Source: Corbicula japonica (Eukaryota; Mollusca; Bivalvia; Venerida; Cyrenidae). From it: 64,000 nt of DNA. The position numbers and the translations under genes are program-made. The notes under the pieces were generated by a model. The model ran no database searches and was not told the DNA's origin. It saw nothing but the letters and a program-made list of their open reading frames with translations. Location: the NCBI GenBank assembly GCA_038501625.1, contig JAZAYU010000227.1:248001-312000 (forward strand). The letters are read 5' to 3'. Below, piece after piece: positions 50,325 to 61,381 of the stretch; positions within the stretch are counted from its first letter, which is position 1; each line of letters opens with the position of its first letter.

Positions 50325-50535
50325 CTGAAAAGTAGTGAGAAATAAACTGATCAATACGAAATGATTTAAATGTTCTTTAAGTGATTTATTGTAATGAAGA
50401 AATATCATTTGTTATACTTTGTGTCAGATCTTTCGATTTATATGACGTTGTTTGCTCTATTGACGTGATTTATTAGCATGTTTGATCGAGAATAAATGGT
50501 CAATACGTTTGAAGGCAATACTATTGGTAAATGTC
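50325..50535 (+). repeat. Anonymous dispersed repeat (family H), second copy
   Basis: It pairs with 41865-42185 (shared 'gatttattgtaatgaagaaa' and spacing of the flanking blocks). Confidence 0.6.
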
Positions 50536-50943
50536 CTCTGGTTAAGCAGTAGAAGCTGGTGCAATGTTACTACAGGTAAACTAAAAGGGAGGCTCTGCCG
50601 AGTTACCGCCTTTGTGCATATTTCACGAGGGCTGGATCACGCGATCTTAACCCAACATAAGTGAATGATACTTTTTCTTGCATACCGTATTTATTTTGCG
50701 CATTTTGGGGTATTTTGCTGTAAATTTTTCTTTGCACTACTTTTTTAAATGTAGCGGAGTGATATACGAGACAATCCATCGTTCATTCATAAATGCGTAA
50801 GACGTCGTGACGTCATATAAGGCGCGTGACTCATTCTACATGGAGGGTGTAGAATCAAAATTTTCCTACACGGGTGAAAACACCGGATGACCTGATCTGG
50901 TATGCAAGAATGTAGCGATTCCTGATATGCATATTTTACTTTT
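50536..50943. other. Spacer with CRE-like and family A end fragment
   Basis: 'gacgtcgtgacgtcatataa' lies at 50802-50821 without an associated gene. 'gcgattcctgatatgcatat' at about 50915-50935 is an isolated family A 3' end. Confidence 0.35.
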
Positions 50944-51060
50944 GTATATCCAAAGTAGTTTTGTCTGGGCTGCGTGGCGGCCGTTAAACGTCTCCCCGTA
51001 CTTTTAATCAATACAGCTATCGTTTCATCCCTCAGGGATAGTATTTTACAGTCGTTTTGC
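50944..51060 (+). repeat. SINE body fragment
   Basis: 'ggcggccgttaaacgtctcc' followed by 'ccgtac' matches the body between heads in the SINE cluster at 54435-54918 (reverse strand there). Confidence 0.5.
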
Positions 51061-51220
51061 ACCCCTTCCCACTCACCCAAACACTCTTATGTGTCTTATT
51101 TGAATTTGACATACTTATTAAGACATGCTCATTTTTCCTCTCTTCTTTGTTGTTGTGTAGGGAGGCTGTGTTTCGTGATTGTTGCGATTCCTGAAATGAA
51201 TTTTTCACTTTTTTATGAAT
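51061..51220 (+). repeat. Family A 3'-end copy A16
   Basis: 'ttatttgaatttgacatact', 'gtagggaggctgtgttt' and 'gcgattcctgaaatgaat' match the 3' part, joined on the left to the SINE fragment. Confidence 0.65.
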
Positions 51221-51883
51221 ATACTTTTTAAATATTAAAAACTCAATATATATGTGCCTGTAGAATTCAAAAAAAGGATGTTCCAACCTAAAAATCACAG
51301 TTCATATCTGTTTAAATGGTATTTTTTTGGTAAAATGTGTGTTACTTCAACAAAATTTTTTGACTTTAAGCTTTGTAGCAATTATGATATGAAACGAAAG
51401 ATATCGATTTCTTGCCTCCAACAGTACTGGTTATGAAAACGTTGAGATTTTTGTGTGTTTTGCCATCATTTATATTTTTCGGATACATTTCCTTGCTTAT
51501 ATGGTTGACATGTTGAAGCTTATTTAAACATAACCGGAATTTCAGAATATAAATTATTTCCGCTTGGTTTTATGAAATGAGATCAGTCTTTACATTTGTC
51601 ATATTTATCCAGCTTGATTATTGCTCTTGGGAAATCAGCAGTTTCAGGATCTTTGAAATTACGATCTAAAGAAATAAACTTATAAGATAATGTTTCATTT
51701 GCTAAGAGATCAGTGCCTCCACTTTCTTGCCTTGTTAAATTACTTTACTTAGATATATATTTTACATCGATTGAGAAACATTAATTCTTACTTATATTAA
51801 TTAAAGCTCATTGACTGCTTTCTGGGTTCCAAACCAATATTCCCGCCGACTGTGGATTGGGGAAACAGCAGAAGAATCTCATT
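51221..51883. other. Gene-free tract
   Basis: It contains the second copy of family J (51590-51720). No gene. Confidence 0.35.
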
Positions 51884-51951
51884 CCTGATGGGATTCGAAC
51901 CCACAATATCTTGATCTGGAGTCCTTCGCTCTACGCCTAGACCACTGTTCT
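51884..51951 (-). ncRNA. tRNA-derived sequence (pseudogene or SINE head)
   Basis: On the minus strand there is a consensus A box (TGGTCTAGGCG, 51944-51934) and a perfect B box (GGTTCGAATCC, 51901-51891) at tRNA spacing. A good T-stem (GTGGG/CCCAT) and an ACTCCAGA anticodon-loop-like segment are present. The acceptor stem pairs at only about three of seven positions and the anticodon stem is poor, so a functional tRNA is unlikely. Confidence 0.55.
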
Positions 51952-53603
51952 TCAACAGTTTACTTAAACAAACCTTATCTTTTCTGTTAATTTATACTAA
52001 ATATACCTCTTTAAGAAGTGATTTTTTGCTAAAGACTTGGCCAGACTTACGTAAATTTGAAAACCTGATGTCATCAAGAATTATAGAAACTTAAATTGGT
52101 TTAAGTAAATATTTAAAGAAAGCATATGAAACAAGAAATGGTTTGAAATATCTAAATTGTATTTACCATTATATCTTATGCATGTTTGTATGGAATTTAA
52201 AATTAAGTTAGTAATTATAATTTCATTATGGGTTTTTTGTGTATGTTTATTTATGGACACATTTTGTACTTATGTTAACTTAGTATCAGATTGAAGATAA
52301 GTATTTGTTGATTCTTGTCAATCTGTATGCGTAAAATATATTTTTTAATATTTGCTGTTCATTGTTAGACAAAGGCATTTGGTTGCTGATTTGCTAATAA
52401 AAGTTGGTTGTTTTTGTTGTTGTTGTTATTGTTACTTTTTATAGTTCCAAATCTGTATAGCGTTTCCAGCGATTAAAGTCTTGCCCGGGGCATTATCATA
52501 TAATCGGCCCTCGCCTATTATCATGCCCCGATCCCGCTTAGCCGTGTATTATCTCTAAAATATTTATTTATATTGAAAATCTTGTTAAAGTTATCAAGTC
52601 TCAAGTTTTATTTAATCTAAAGTTCTGTAAACCCGGGTTTCAAGCTGTTTACATGTGTATATACTGTTCTGTATCTTTACAAAGCTTTGTGTCAACTAAT
52701 ATGAAATAAATGTGATCACTTATTATGTCACTGAGAAATGTTGCTTCATCGCGGCCCAAGTCATAAAATGTATAGATAAAACATAATTACCAGGTTATAC
52801 AAATGCGACAGCAAGTCCATCCATGCAAGAAACAGACACAGTACATACTTTCCTTATCCAACCAAAAGTTATATTCACGTTCAAGTATGTTCTATATACA
52901 GTCGCCTACTTTGATTGACATTTTGAACGGCTTGAAATTAGCATGTTACCTTTAAGGGAGGTAAATGAAACTGATAGTGATAACTATTCTGAAACTGATT
53001 TCACAGAATCTAATGTCAAAATCTAGCTACTTGTTGTCAGTCACTCATTGTCATAAATGTCTAATATCGAGAAAATCGATTTATACCAAGGCAATAATCC
53101 TGTTTAAATCTGGTCTGCACAAGTATGGCACGACGAGTATTGTTAAGTTTTAGATGCCAAGCAATGGAACCTTCGAAATAAAATGAATGACTGTTATGTA
53201 CATGTAACAATATAGATTTTTGTTTTTCTCTTTTAAGGAACAAATATGTTTTGTTTCATAAAATTATTTGGGGTAGGGTTGAATGAAGATCTTTATAATA
53301 TTAACGAAATATACATGTACACAAATAATGTAGATCTACATGTATATAAAACGATCTTGTTTAGATTTAATAAATATAACATTACTTACTTATTTGGCCG
53401 AATCAAATAAATATATATTTTTACATGTTATACAACATAGTTTTCACAGCAACAAATAAATATATTAAAAAAGCCAATATTTTAAAGTTATTTTTATTTT
53501 ATTGTTTTTGTTAAAAAAACTACTAATTGCTCAGGTTGTAGAAACAAGAAAAAACTAAAACCAAAAAACTTCTAAACATTTTAAGGCATATCTCTAGCTT
53601 CGA
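51952..53603. other. Gene-free AT-rich tract
   Basis: It contains a short palindromic block at 52490-52541 (ggggcattatcat...attatcatgcccc type). No gene. Confidence 0.45.
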
Positions 53604-54141
53604 CGGTGGCAGGGGTTTAAGAGTTTATGAAGGTTTATGGGGAAATCTTTTCTTAAAAGAACCTAGAAGCTCGATTCGTTTCTTTTTTCCATGTCATCGT
53701 GTTCTTGCTGATTTTACTCCAGGAGCTCTGGTCTCGGTAAGATCATTGAGTACCTACCCTTTGGCTTTGCAATGCTATTAGCTTCTTATGTTTTATATGT
53801 TTGTGTGCTTTTGCATGCAACATTGTTGAGCAGATGGGTGGGTTGGAGTTATTTCACCAAGACAACTTGTACTTGTTTTCTGATACGAGAACCTTTTGGG
53901 GTAAGTGTGAGGTTGGTGCACCCTAGAACCTGGTTTAAACCCCCAGTGGCAATTTGTTTTGCCACTGACCGTTCCAAGGCGGTATCCCGAAAGGTTCTCT
54001 TCTTCGTTAATTGTTTGTGGCGTCCTATTTGAATTGACATACTTATATAAAACATTCTCTCTATCTTCCTCTCTTCTTTTTCGCTGCGTGGGGAGGCTGT
54101 GCTTTTTGAGTGTGGCGATTCCTGATATGCATATATTACCT
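53604..54141 (+). repeat. Family A repeat, best full-length copy A17
   Basis: This is the most complete and least diverged copy (about 538 bp), from 'gtggcaggggtttaagag' to 'tgatatgcatatattacc'. The central inverted repeat has 9-bp arms cagtggcaa/ttgccactg near 53945-53970, followed by accg/cggt arms around 'ttccaagg'. It is useful as the family reference. Confidence 0.85.
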
Positions 54142-54179
54142 TTTTCGTATTGTATTAGGAAAAGTGTTTGGGGAACAAT

Positions 54180-55063
54180 TTAGCAATCCTATGCTATAAG
54201 CTTTTATGTGTTGTATCTGAGTACGCTTTTGTGTGCAACATTATCGAGTTGACGGGTGGGTTGGCGTTTTTTTTTAATATGGTTTAATCCAAATTCGTTG
54301 GATTGGCGTTTTTTTCCACCAAAAAACCTTGTACTTGTTTGTTCATATGAAAATCTGTTGGGGCAAATGTGAGGTTGGTTTTGACAACATGGTTTAAACC
54401 CCCAGTGGCAAATTGTTTTGCCACTGACCGTTCCACTGACTCTTCTGAGGAACGAACCCTTACCGTCAAGGCGACAGCGCATAGCCATGCAAGTTCGATA
54501 ATGCTACCGGGGACAACCTCCGAAAATAGGTTGATCGAATAACCCTGATAAACGTCATCATCACCGCATGACATCGATTACAGATTATTTTACTGCTAAC
54601 ACTACTAACTACATGTACGGGGAGACTTTCTACGGCCGCAACACAGCACAAATAGCGTTACTGTGAATTCAAATGATATTGCCTATATTGGGGAGCGAAC
54701 CCGTACCGTCACTGTGACAGCACCTAGCCATGCAATTCCGATAACGCTACCGATTGAGCTAGCGGGGTCAACACCCCTCCCCCCCCCCCAAAAAAAAATA
54801 GTACTTCCTTTTTGTAGGGGATACTTTTAACGGCCGCCATGTGCAGTGCACAAATGGCGCTACTGTGAATTTCAAATGATATTGCCTCTTCTGGGAAGCG
54901 AACCCGTACCGACACGCCAGTTAATCCTCGAGTTCTCATAATGTAATTAGTGTCTGTTTTGGAATTGGTGATTATAAATACCATGCTTCCTCTCTTTCTC
55001 TATTGTTCTTGGATGTGCTTGGAATCTTCTGGATGTGGCAATCCTGATACGAATAGTAAACTT
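54180..55063 (+). repeat. Family A copy A18, split by a SINE cluster
   Basis: The first part, 54180-54434, ends at 'gccactgaccgttcca'. The element resumes at about 54919 ('cctcgagttctcat', 'tggaattggtgattataaa') and ends near 'gatgtggcaatcctgata'. The intervening ~484 bp are SINE units. Confidence 0.7.
54435..54918 (-). mobile_element. Cluster of tRNA-derived SINE units nested in family A
   Basis: On the minus strand three tRNA-like heads follow one another. The clearest has its A box at about 54762-54749 (tagctcaatcgg) and its B box at 54702-54692 (gggttcgctcc). Bodies between the heads share 'caatatcatttgaa', 'cagta.cgc.atttgtgc' and 'gcggccgt'. A poly-C/poly-A tract at 54776-54799 looks like an internal tail. 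The unit containing 'cagtaaaataatc' is homologous to 42724-42917. Confidence 0.75.
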
Positions 55064-55803
55064 TTTTGTATTTGTAAATATATTGATGTAGAGTCGGCTA
55101 CGTATGCATTTTTGATATATGCAGACAAAGATATGTGTACATCGTTTATGGCGTAGGTCATATTCTTTGAATACAAAAAAGCCAAAATCCTTTCGTTGAA
55201 AGAAAGGTTGTATCCTGTCGCTTACAGGGAGAACTGCGCAGACATCTTGGCTAGCTCTTGTAATCCAATCCTAAGTCGGTGAGAATTTTTGAATTCTCTC
55301 AGATATCAAGATTTACATTTTATTCTCAGGGCTGATATTACATTTCATAGTTCTTCTCGATGACAATTTATTTCAAAACTTTTTCTTTCCAGTCGTTGAG
55401 AAAAACATGCAACTTTCAATAAAGCTTCGCATATCTGAAACTGTTTTCTGTTGCTTTATTAGAAAGATGTTGTTTATCTCGATGCAATTCGATGCAAATG
55501 AATACAAAACGTTCCGGAAAGAACATATCATACAATCGTTTAATCGAATGAAAACATGTAAAATGAGTATTTTATGCAAGTTTAAACGATTTGAATGTTT
55601 CTCTTTAGTGATAGATTCAAGTTCAAAGACAGTTACGCAACAAATCACTCAAACTAAGTCTAAAGAAAGACTTTTAAAGCTGCCAATTAAGAGATCGGGT
55701 GAATGTTTCAAAGTTCCAGATGTGTTTAATATTCACTTTATCACTACTTAACGCCTATTAATGACTGAAAAGGGGGCGAATTACGTCGAAATTTAGGCCT
55801 ATG
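55064..55803. other. Gene-free spacer with one unrecognised ORF
   Basis: A 114-residue plus-strand ORF (55407-55751) has no recognised domain, no promoter-like context and AT-driven composition. It is not called as a gene. Confidence 0.35.
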
Positions 55804-55945
55804 CCCAAGGTTATAAAACTGAGCATGGAAACCAGTCTCAAATCTCAAGCATCTGATTGGCTGAAATGGCGACTGGTCGCCATTTCAGCCAATCAGATGC
55901 TTGAGATTTTAGACTGGTTTCCAATCTCAGCTTTATAACCTTGGG
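55804..55945 (+). mobile_element. Family C palindrome, complete copy C5
   Basis: This 142-bp element is almost one perfect palindrome. The ends are 'cccaaggttataaaactg' and 'tttataaccttggg', and the centre is 'ggcgactggtcgcc' flanked by gattggctgaaat and its inverse. One arm has gagcatgg and the other gagattgg. It is non-coding and MITE-like. It is the reference for the shorter copies at 8546 and 47574. Confidence 0.85.
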
Positions 55946-56119
55946 ACCTAACCATTTTATTTTAGCATATTTTGAGAGTAAAACTTATTACATTAAGTAC
56001 ATATAGGCAGAATTTTTGTCCTTGGTGTGAATTTTGATAAGTTTGTAAACTTGCCCTATTTCTGATGCATAGTCATTTTGTCATTAACGTCACTGTATCG
56101 CGTGTTTAAAATATACTGA

Positions 56120-56413
56120 AAAAAAAAGCAACATATGCATATCAGGAATCGCCACACTCAAAAAACACAGCCTCCCCACGCAGCGAAAAAGAAGAGAGGA
56201 AGATAGAGAGAGCGCATGTTTTATATATGTATGTCAATTCAAATAGGACGCCACAAACAATTAATAAACAAGAGAACCTTTGGGGATACCGCCTTGGAAC
56301 GGTCAGTGGCAAAACAAATTGCCACTGGGGGTTTAAACCAGGTTCTAGGGTGCACCAACCTCACACTTGCCCCAACAGGTTCTCGTATCACAAAACAAGT
56401 ACAAATTGTCTTT
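56120..56413 (-). repeat. Family A copy A19, recent
   Basis: It is nearly identical to 33113-33364 over their shared length, then continues to 'gttctcgtatcacaaaac'. It includes the A-run and 'gcaacatatgcat' end variant. Confidence 0.85.
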
Positions 56414-58354
56414 GAACAAATCCTTCCAATAAACCAGATGTAACTGAATGATATTGTGTAGATATTCATTTTATAATTGTTTGTTAAACAAGAACAAGAG
56501 CTGGTATAAAGAAGCAGAATTCATTTGATAATTTCATCTGTATCCATGATATCTTCAAACATGTTTAAGGCAATACAGATATTATTCTAATTTCATAGTT
56601 CTTTTTGTTTTCAATTATAGACCCTCCCCCGGGTCAAATACTAAGTTTGGTATTCATACATTATCTCGTTTAAATTCATTGGTTGTTTATCTTTTGAAAT
56701 GTTTCGGTCGAGCATTTCAAAGGTTGTTGTGCTTCAAAACATTAAAAAAGCAACAATTGTTAGTAACACGGGGAATGGTTTAGAGGAAATAAATAAAATT
56801 TAAAATTATGAAAATCTTGTACTTTTTTCTTTCAAAGGAACATACATAAAATTGCACATCATTTATAAAGTAAAAGTGCAGTGTACAAAAACAAAACATT
56901 AGAGTTAAGGTCCTTGCACACTGCACTTTCACCCAATAAGATATGTTTACACCACAAGTTCGAAGTCGGTACGACTGAACCTTGGAAGTAACTACACTTA
57001 ACCAGTGTTCTAAGTACTCCAATCATATTGTTAAATTTCTCACTATGGATTAGGGATATACCATTCTCTTCAAACTTTGAAACATAATTAGATACTACTG
57101 TAAATACATTTTCACTTCTTTTTTTATGAAATATTCATTGAATTCACTTCATGTGTTTTAAAGCCATTGACATTAAGTCCAGGTAGGGGTTAAACAAAAG
57201 CCACAGCCTCGCCGGTAGCAGGTTTATTCTCCGTTAAAGAAAAATCATGTTTCTTTTTTAAATAAGGATAGTTAAGTAAATTTGATCAATTTTATGCAAT
57301 TCTAGTATAATGCGATTGCTTAGGTAATACACAGAAAACTTTCATCGTTTACTGTTGTTCAGCAGTTTAAAATTATATTTAACATTTATTTAAATCGTAT
57401 ATTTATCTGGTACAACAGTAAAAAGTAAGTTAAATATAAAAGTTAAAATGTTTGTGACTTAGACCGAATATTCAAGTTTACTCTAAATACATGTATTGTC
57501 TGACTGCAATTTGACATTGAGACTTATCTTAGAGCAAACATATGGTAATTTTTTTGGGGTATTTAAATATGTTATTTTAAATAAAGACCATTGAAGTTAT
57601 CTAAATTAACCGCCGCAAAATGAGTCGCTGTTTATACAAAGGAAAGGAATTAATATAAATAGTAGCAAATGTGATCAATATGGCACCAGTTTATGTAAAT
57701 GCAAACCGCCCTTGTCGGTTTTTATATAATGATATTTTTGAATTATTCTCACTTGTTTATTGGTCTGCATAACATAACTGGAAGTTATGCGTTGTTTATG
57801 TGGCAACCATTTGAACTGCCTTGATCGGGATGGGTTGTCATCGTCACTAGAAATCTGATTTGTTACAAATATGCGAGAAATATGCATCGGTCGTGTTGCC
57901 TGCTGTTTTTAATCTCTGTCAAAGTTCTACTTTATTTAGTTTTGCCTAATGATTTTTGATACAACTCACCGATTTATTTATCTGGCGGTCATACTGAACT
58001 GTTCATTGAAGGGATTTAGTCTGTAAATACCATTTTGAAAGTTCCAAGAATGAAAAATCATGCTATAAATAGAATATAGTTTTATTCTAGTAAACTGTTT
58101 TATCACAAACATCTCATGCATGATTTGGCAGTTATCTTTCTTAATTTCTACAAAACGAAACAACAACGGTCAAAGTTCAGGGTGAAGATGTATTACAGTA
58201 GTAAAACTGCCAACAACCATTCAGTAGAAAAGCTCTTGAGATTAGTAAGTTCATTTTGGAAAACAAAGCAATTTATGAGATAATGAAAGTTTCGGGTTAA
58301 AGGTCATTAGACAAATTGTAGTGCTTTGGTTGTCCGTATAACATGTTTGAACAA
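56414..58354. other. Gene-free AT-rich tract
   Basis: No gene or known-family repeat recognised. Confidence 0.45.
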
Positions 58355-58480
58355 GACACGATAAGTATGATGATTACTTGTTTCGTCGTTCATTCATGTA
58401 AATAAATATTGCAGACTGGGTTTAATTCAGCCTGCAATGGACAGTAATGGAAATGCCTACATGTAATACTGCTCATTATG
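58355..58480 (+). repeat. Family B fragment B6
   Basis: It keeps 'gcagactgggtttaattcag', 'ggacagtaatggaaatgcc' and 'taatactgctcat', i.e. hairpins 1 and 2 in decayed form. Confidence 0.6.
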
Positions 58481-59113
58481 GTTAATATGTACGTTTGCAT
58501 ACACTTACCAATACTTTCTTAATTTGAACTTTATCATTCGCCATACAAGTGCTTGCACTCAACTTCACACCCCTTCAAAATAATGTAAAAACTAAGTTCG
58601 AAGTGGATACTTCCGAAGTTCAATCAAAAGTAAGAAATGATATTAAGTTAAATTGTTTGTTTCGATTAATTAGTGTAAATAATTCCAAGTACTCGTGTGA
58701 TAGTAATAATCAACAGTTTAAAGGTCATGACGAGGACGTGTTTTCACGAGCTGAGTGTAAAAATTTCAAGAAATTACTTTTTAGGCAATAACTGGACTTC
58801 AAAGTGGACATATATTAATTTCTAAAATGTTGTAGAACTTAAACATCTATTTCACGGAGGTAAATTTACTCTAGAAAGTGAAAACAATGCATTTTTCATA
58901 AAAACGGTGATGGGTGTTCACGAAACCGGTTCAGCCACTTCGCGCTAGAGGTCAACAAATCAGTGTGTTTAGACTTTGTAATTATAAACACGCCAACATA
59001 ACGTTCAAAACATTCAAAAACAGAAGTGATACGGGAAATAAAAAGTGAATATTGTAAATTTGGACTAGGACTAGCAAGAAGTAAGTTATTTACAAATTTA
59101 CAAATTTTACACT
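58481..59113. other. Upstream flank or 5' UTR of the LINE
   Basis: The 5' boundary of the LINE could not be placed. An 80-residue ORF at 58549-58791 has no recognised similarity. The stretch 58920-59113 directly before ORF1 is likely LINE 5' UTR. Confidence 0.35.
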
Positions 59114-60240
59114 ATGGTGGGAAATTCAGAGAGTTCCGAGCTACACAAAGAAAACCTGAAATCGAGAAATCGAAGTCAAGGGAAAAAGAACAAAGAAAAT
59201 GAAAAAGACAAAGATCAAACTAATAATGAGTGTTCCTCGGCAAAACCTCGGGAAAAAGCGAGAAACCAGTCAAAGACAGGGCGAGTAAACAAGCCAAAAT
59301 TGACTCAATGCTGACTAACATGGCAAAGGACAGCGAGCCGTCTATGTCAGACCTTATAGAAATTATAAACACTGTCAGCGAGAAAATGAACAATCTTGTG
59401 TCTAAAGACTACATTGACAAATGCATGGAAAATGTCGCTTCCCAGAGTTTTGTCAGCGACAAGTTCACTGTTTTGAAACAGGAACTTAGTGATAATATTA
59501 AGAAAGATTTCGACAAAGTGTACGAACAACTTAAAACGATTAAACAAAAGCTGTTGCAATCTTCTAATGAAATAAATGACCTGAAAAATGAAAATGAAGC
59601 AGTGCAACTGGTAATTGATAACATCAAAGATGATATGGCTCAAGTGAAAGATGACAACAAACGTCTAGAAGAAAAGATAGAATGTAAAGACGAACAGATT
59701 AAACAACACCAAGTGCTCTTGAACGAACATGAACAATACTCCCGGCGAAATAACATTCGGATATACGGTCTTGAGGACACAAATAAGGAGGAAACGGCAC
59801 TGGAAACCGCGGCCCTAGTGGTAAAACTTGCCAGGGAAAAAATAAATTTAAATATATCGATGAGTGACATTGATATCGCTCACAGGATGGGCAAATACCT
59901 TGCAGACGGAACCCGACCAGTGATTTGTAAATTCTTACGACGTACCACCAAGAAGGAAATAATCTCTGTGCGTAAAAACTTGAAAGGAACGGCCATCGTG
60001 ATACGCGAGGACTTAACAATTAAAAATGCTAAACTGTTAGAAAAAGTATCATCAAAGCAAGAGGTAAAAAACGCATGGTCTGATGAGGGCAAGATCATCG
60101 CACTACTGTTGAATGGAAAAAAACTTCGTATTGACTTATACACTGACATATCCGTGTCACTTATTCCAGAACGTGAACTTAAAACACTGCTTGCGGCACT
60201 GGAGAAATCGAAAACTACGACAACAAGTGCTACAAAGTGA
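59114..60240 (+). CDS. LINE ORF1: coiled-coil and L1-type RNA-binding protein, N-terminal frame break
   Basis: The protein forms the retrotransposon RNP by binding element RNA. A basic N terminus reads from ATG 59114 (MVGNSESSEL..., rich in K/R/N) in one frame until 59314. The rest is open in another frame from 59230 to 60240, with its first ATG at 59308. The downstream frame has a long heptad-rich coiled coil (about residues 40-165 counted from 59230) and a typical L1 RRM start (EQYSRRNNIRIYGLE). It then has IAHRMG and RPVICKFLRR in the RRM and a C-terminal domain (KNLKGTAIVIREDL). The two frames can be joined by one missing base between about 59227 and 59265, near a GGGAAAAAG run. With that loss the product would be truncated or start late. 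Confidence 0.8.
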
Positions 60241-61381
60241 ATATACATTGCATACTCATTGAAATATGTAAAACTAAATAATAAAATCTTTAATTTACAA
60301 TTTTTCCTTAGAAAAATAATAATTATAAGGGATTTAACTCTTCCGCCCCCTTATCCGCTTGACTGCATTTGGCGCTCACCGCTTTCATTGTAAGTTTTTC
60401 GTCGCAGTGAGCGGTTGTCTAAATTGATTTTCAGTCAGACACAACAACACGTGCTTTTGTTTATTTACATATGCAAATGTGACACACCTACGTTTATCTC
60501 AAATTTTGATTGGTTAATGTTGCTCTATTGAACGTCGCTTGCATCAATTACTAAATAGATTAGAACACAAGTTATCATTGGCAAATAATCTACATATTGG
60601 AGTCCAATGACCAATCTCTTTTAAGATAACATTTTTAATGTAAGCCAAATTCATTTTGCCAAAGATGTAAGCGACTATGACAACAGAAAGTAGGTTTTGA
60701 TGTGTCGGCTGAAAATAAAATTCATTGTTTCGCACTGTTTTGTAATGTCAGCGTGTATATTAACTGTTAAAACATGACAGTCGTAACTGTGTAAGTGACC
60801 CCAAGTGTAAGAACATCGGGGCATATTGTTTACGAGTGTTTTTTGATGTTATATAAGAACAAGTCTCGAACACATCACTACAGTCTACATGCAAGGTACA
60901 ACGCTTACTATGTCATAAAATAAATTATTCAGACCATGTATTACTGAATATGCATGTTATGTGAAACTAGTGCGCAAAACTATAAATTTTTATTTCTCAG
61001 TATACCGAGTAAAATATTCAACCAATACACTTATTCTGCTATTTACAATTTAAGTATCCTAATTATTGTTTCAAAAATAATCCTGTGTGAAAACAATAAC
61101 ATGCATATTCTACAGAATTGCCAATTTTTGCATTGAACACTGTTTACATGCTATATGGATCCAGTGTGGAAAGCAGTTGCATTCGTTACGTACCCAGTAA
61201 ACATATACAAGATTAATTAGCTCAATAACCTCTGTGAAATGTTTAGCCGAAATGTTCATTTTTATTTCTGTCTACATTCTTTTTCCTTTTTTACTTAAGA
61301 GACTGGGAGGCCCAATAACACAACCATGTCTGTTATTCGCTGTCTGTAGAGTTACACATTCGACATCACGACTTGTAAACT
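60241..61381. other. Long ORF1-ORF2 spacer of the LINE
   Basis: 1,141 bp without a supported ORF. The first ~80 bp are A/T-rich with AATAAAATC-type signals. Later parts contain 'tatgcaaatgtgacacacct' and 'ttatataagaac'. Most LINE inter-ORF spacers known to me are far shorter, so this may include a nested insertion. Confidence 0.5.

Noticed and set aside
51884..51951. Functional tRNA gene (Trp-like CCA loop)
   Set aside because: A and B boxes and the T-stem are good, but the acceptor and anticodon stems do not pair. It is kept only as a tRNA-derived remnant.
59347..60248. Several minus-strand ORFs up to 122 residues
   Set aside because: They are shadows of the LINE ORF1 coiled coil and RNA-binding domain.
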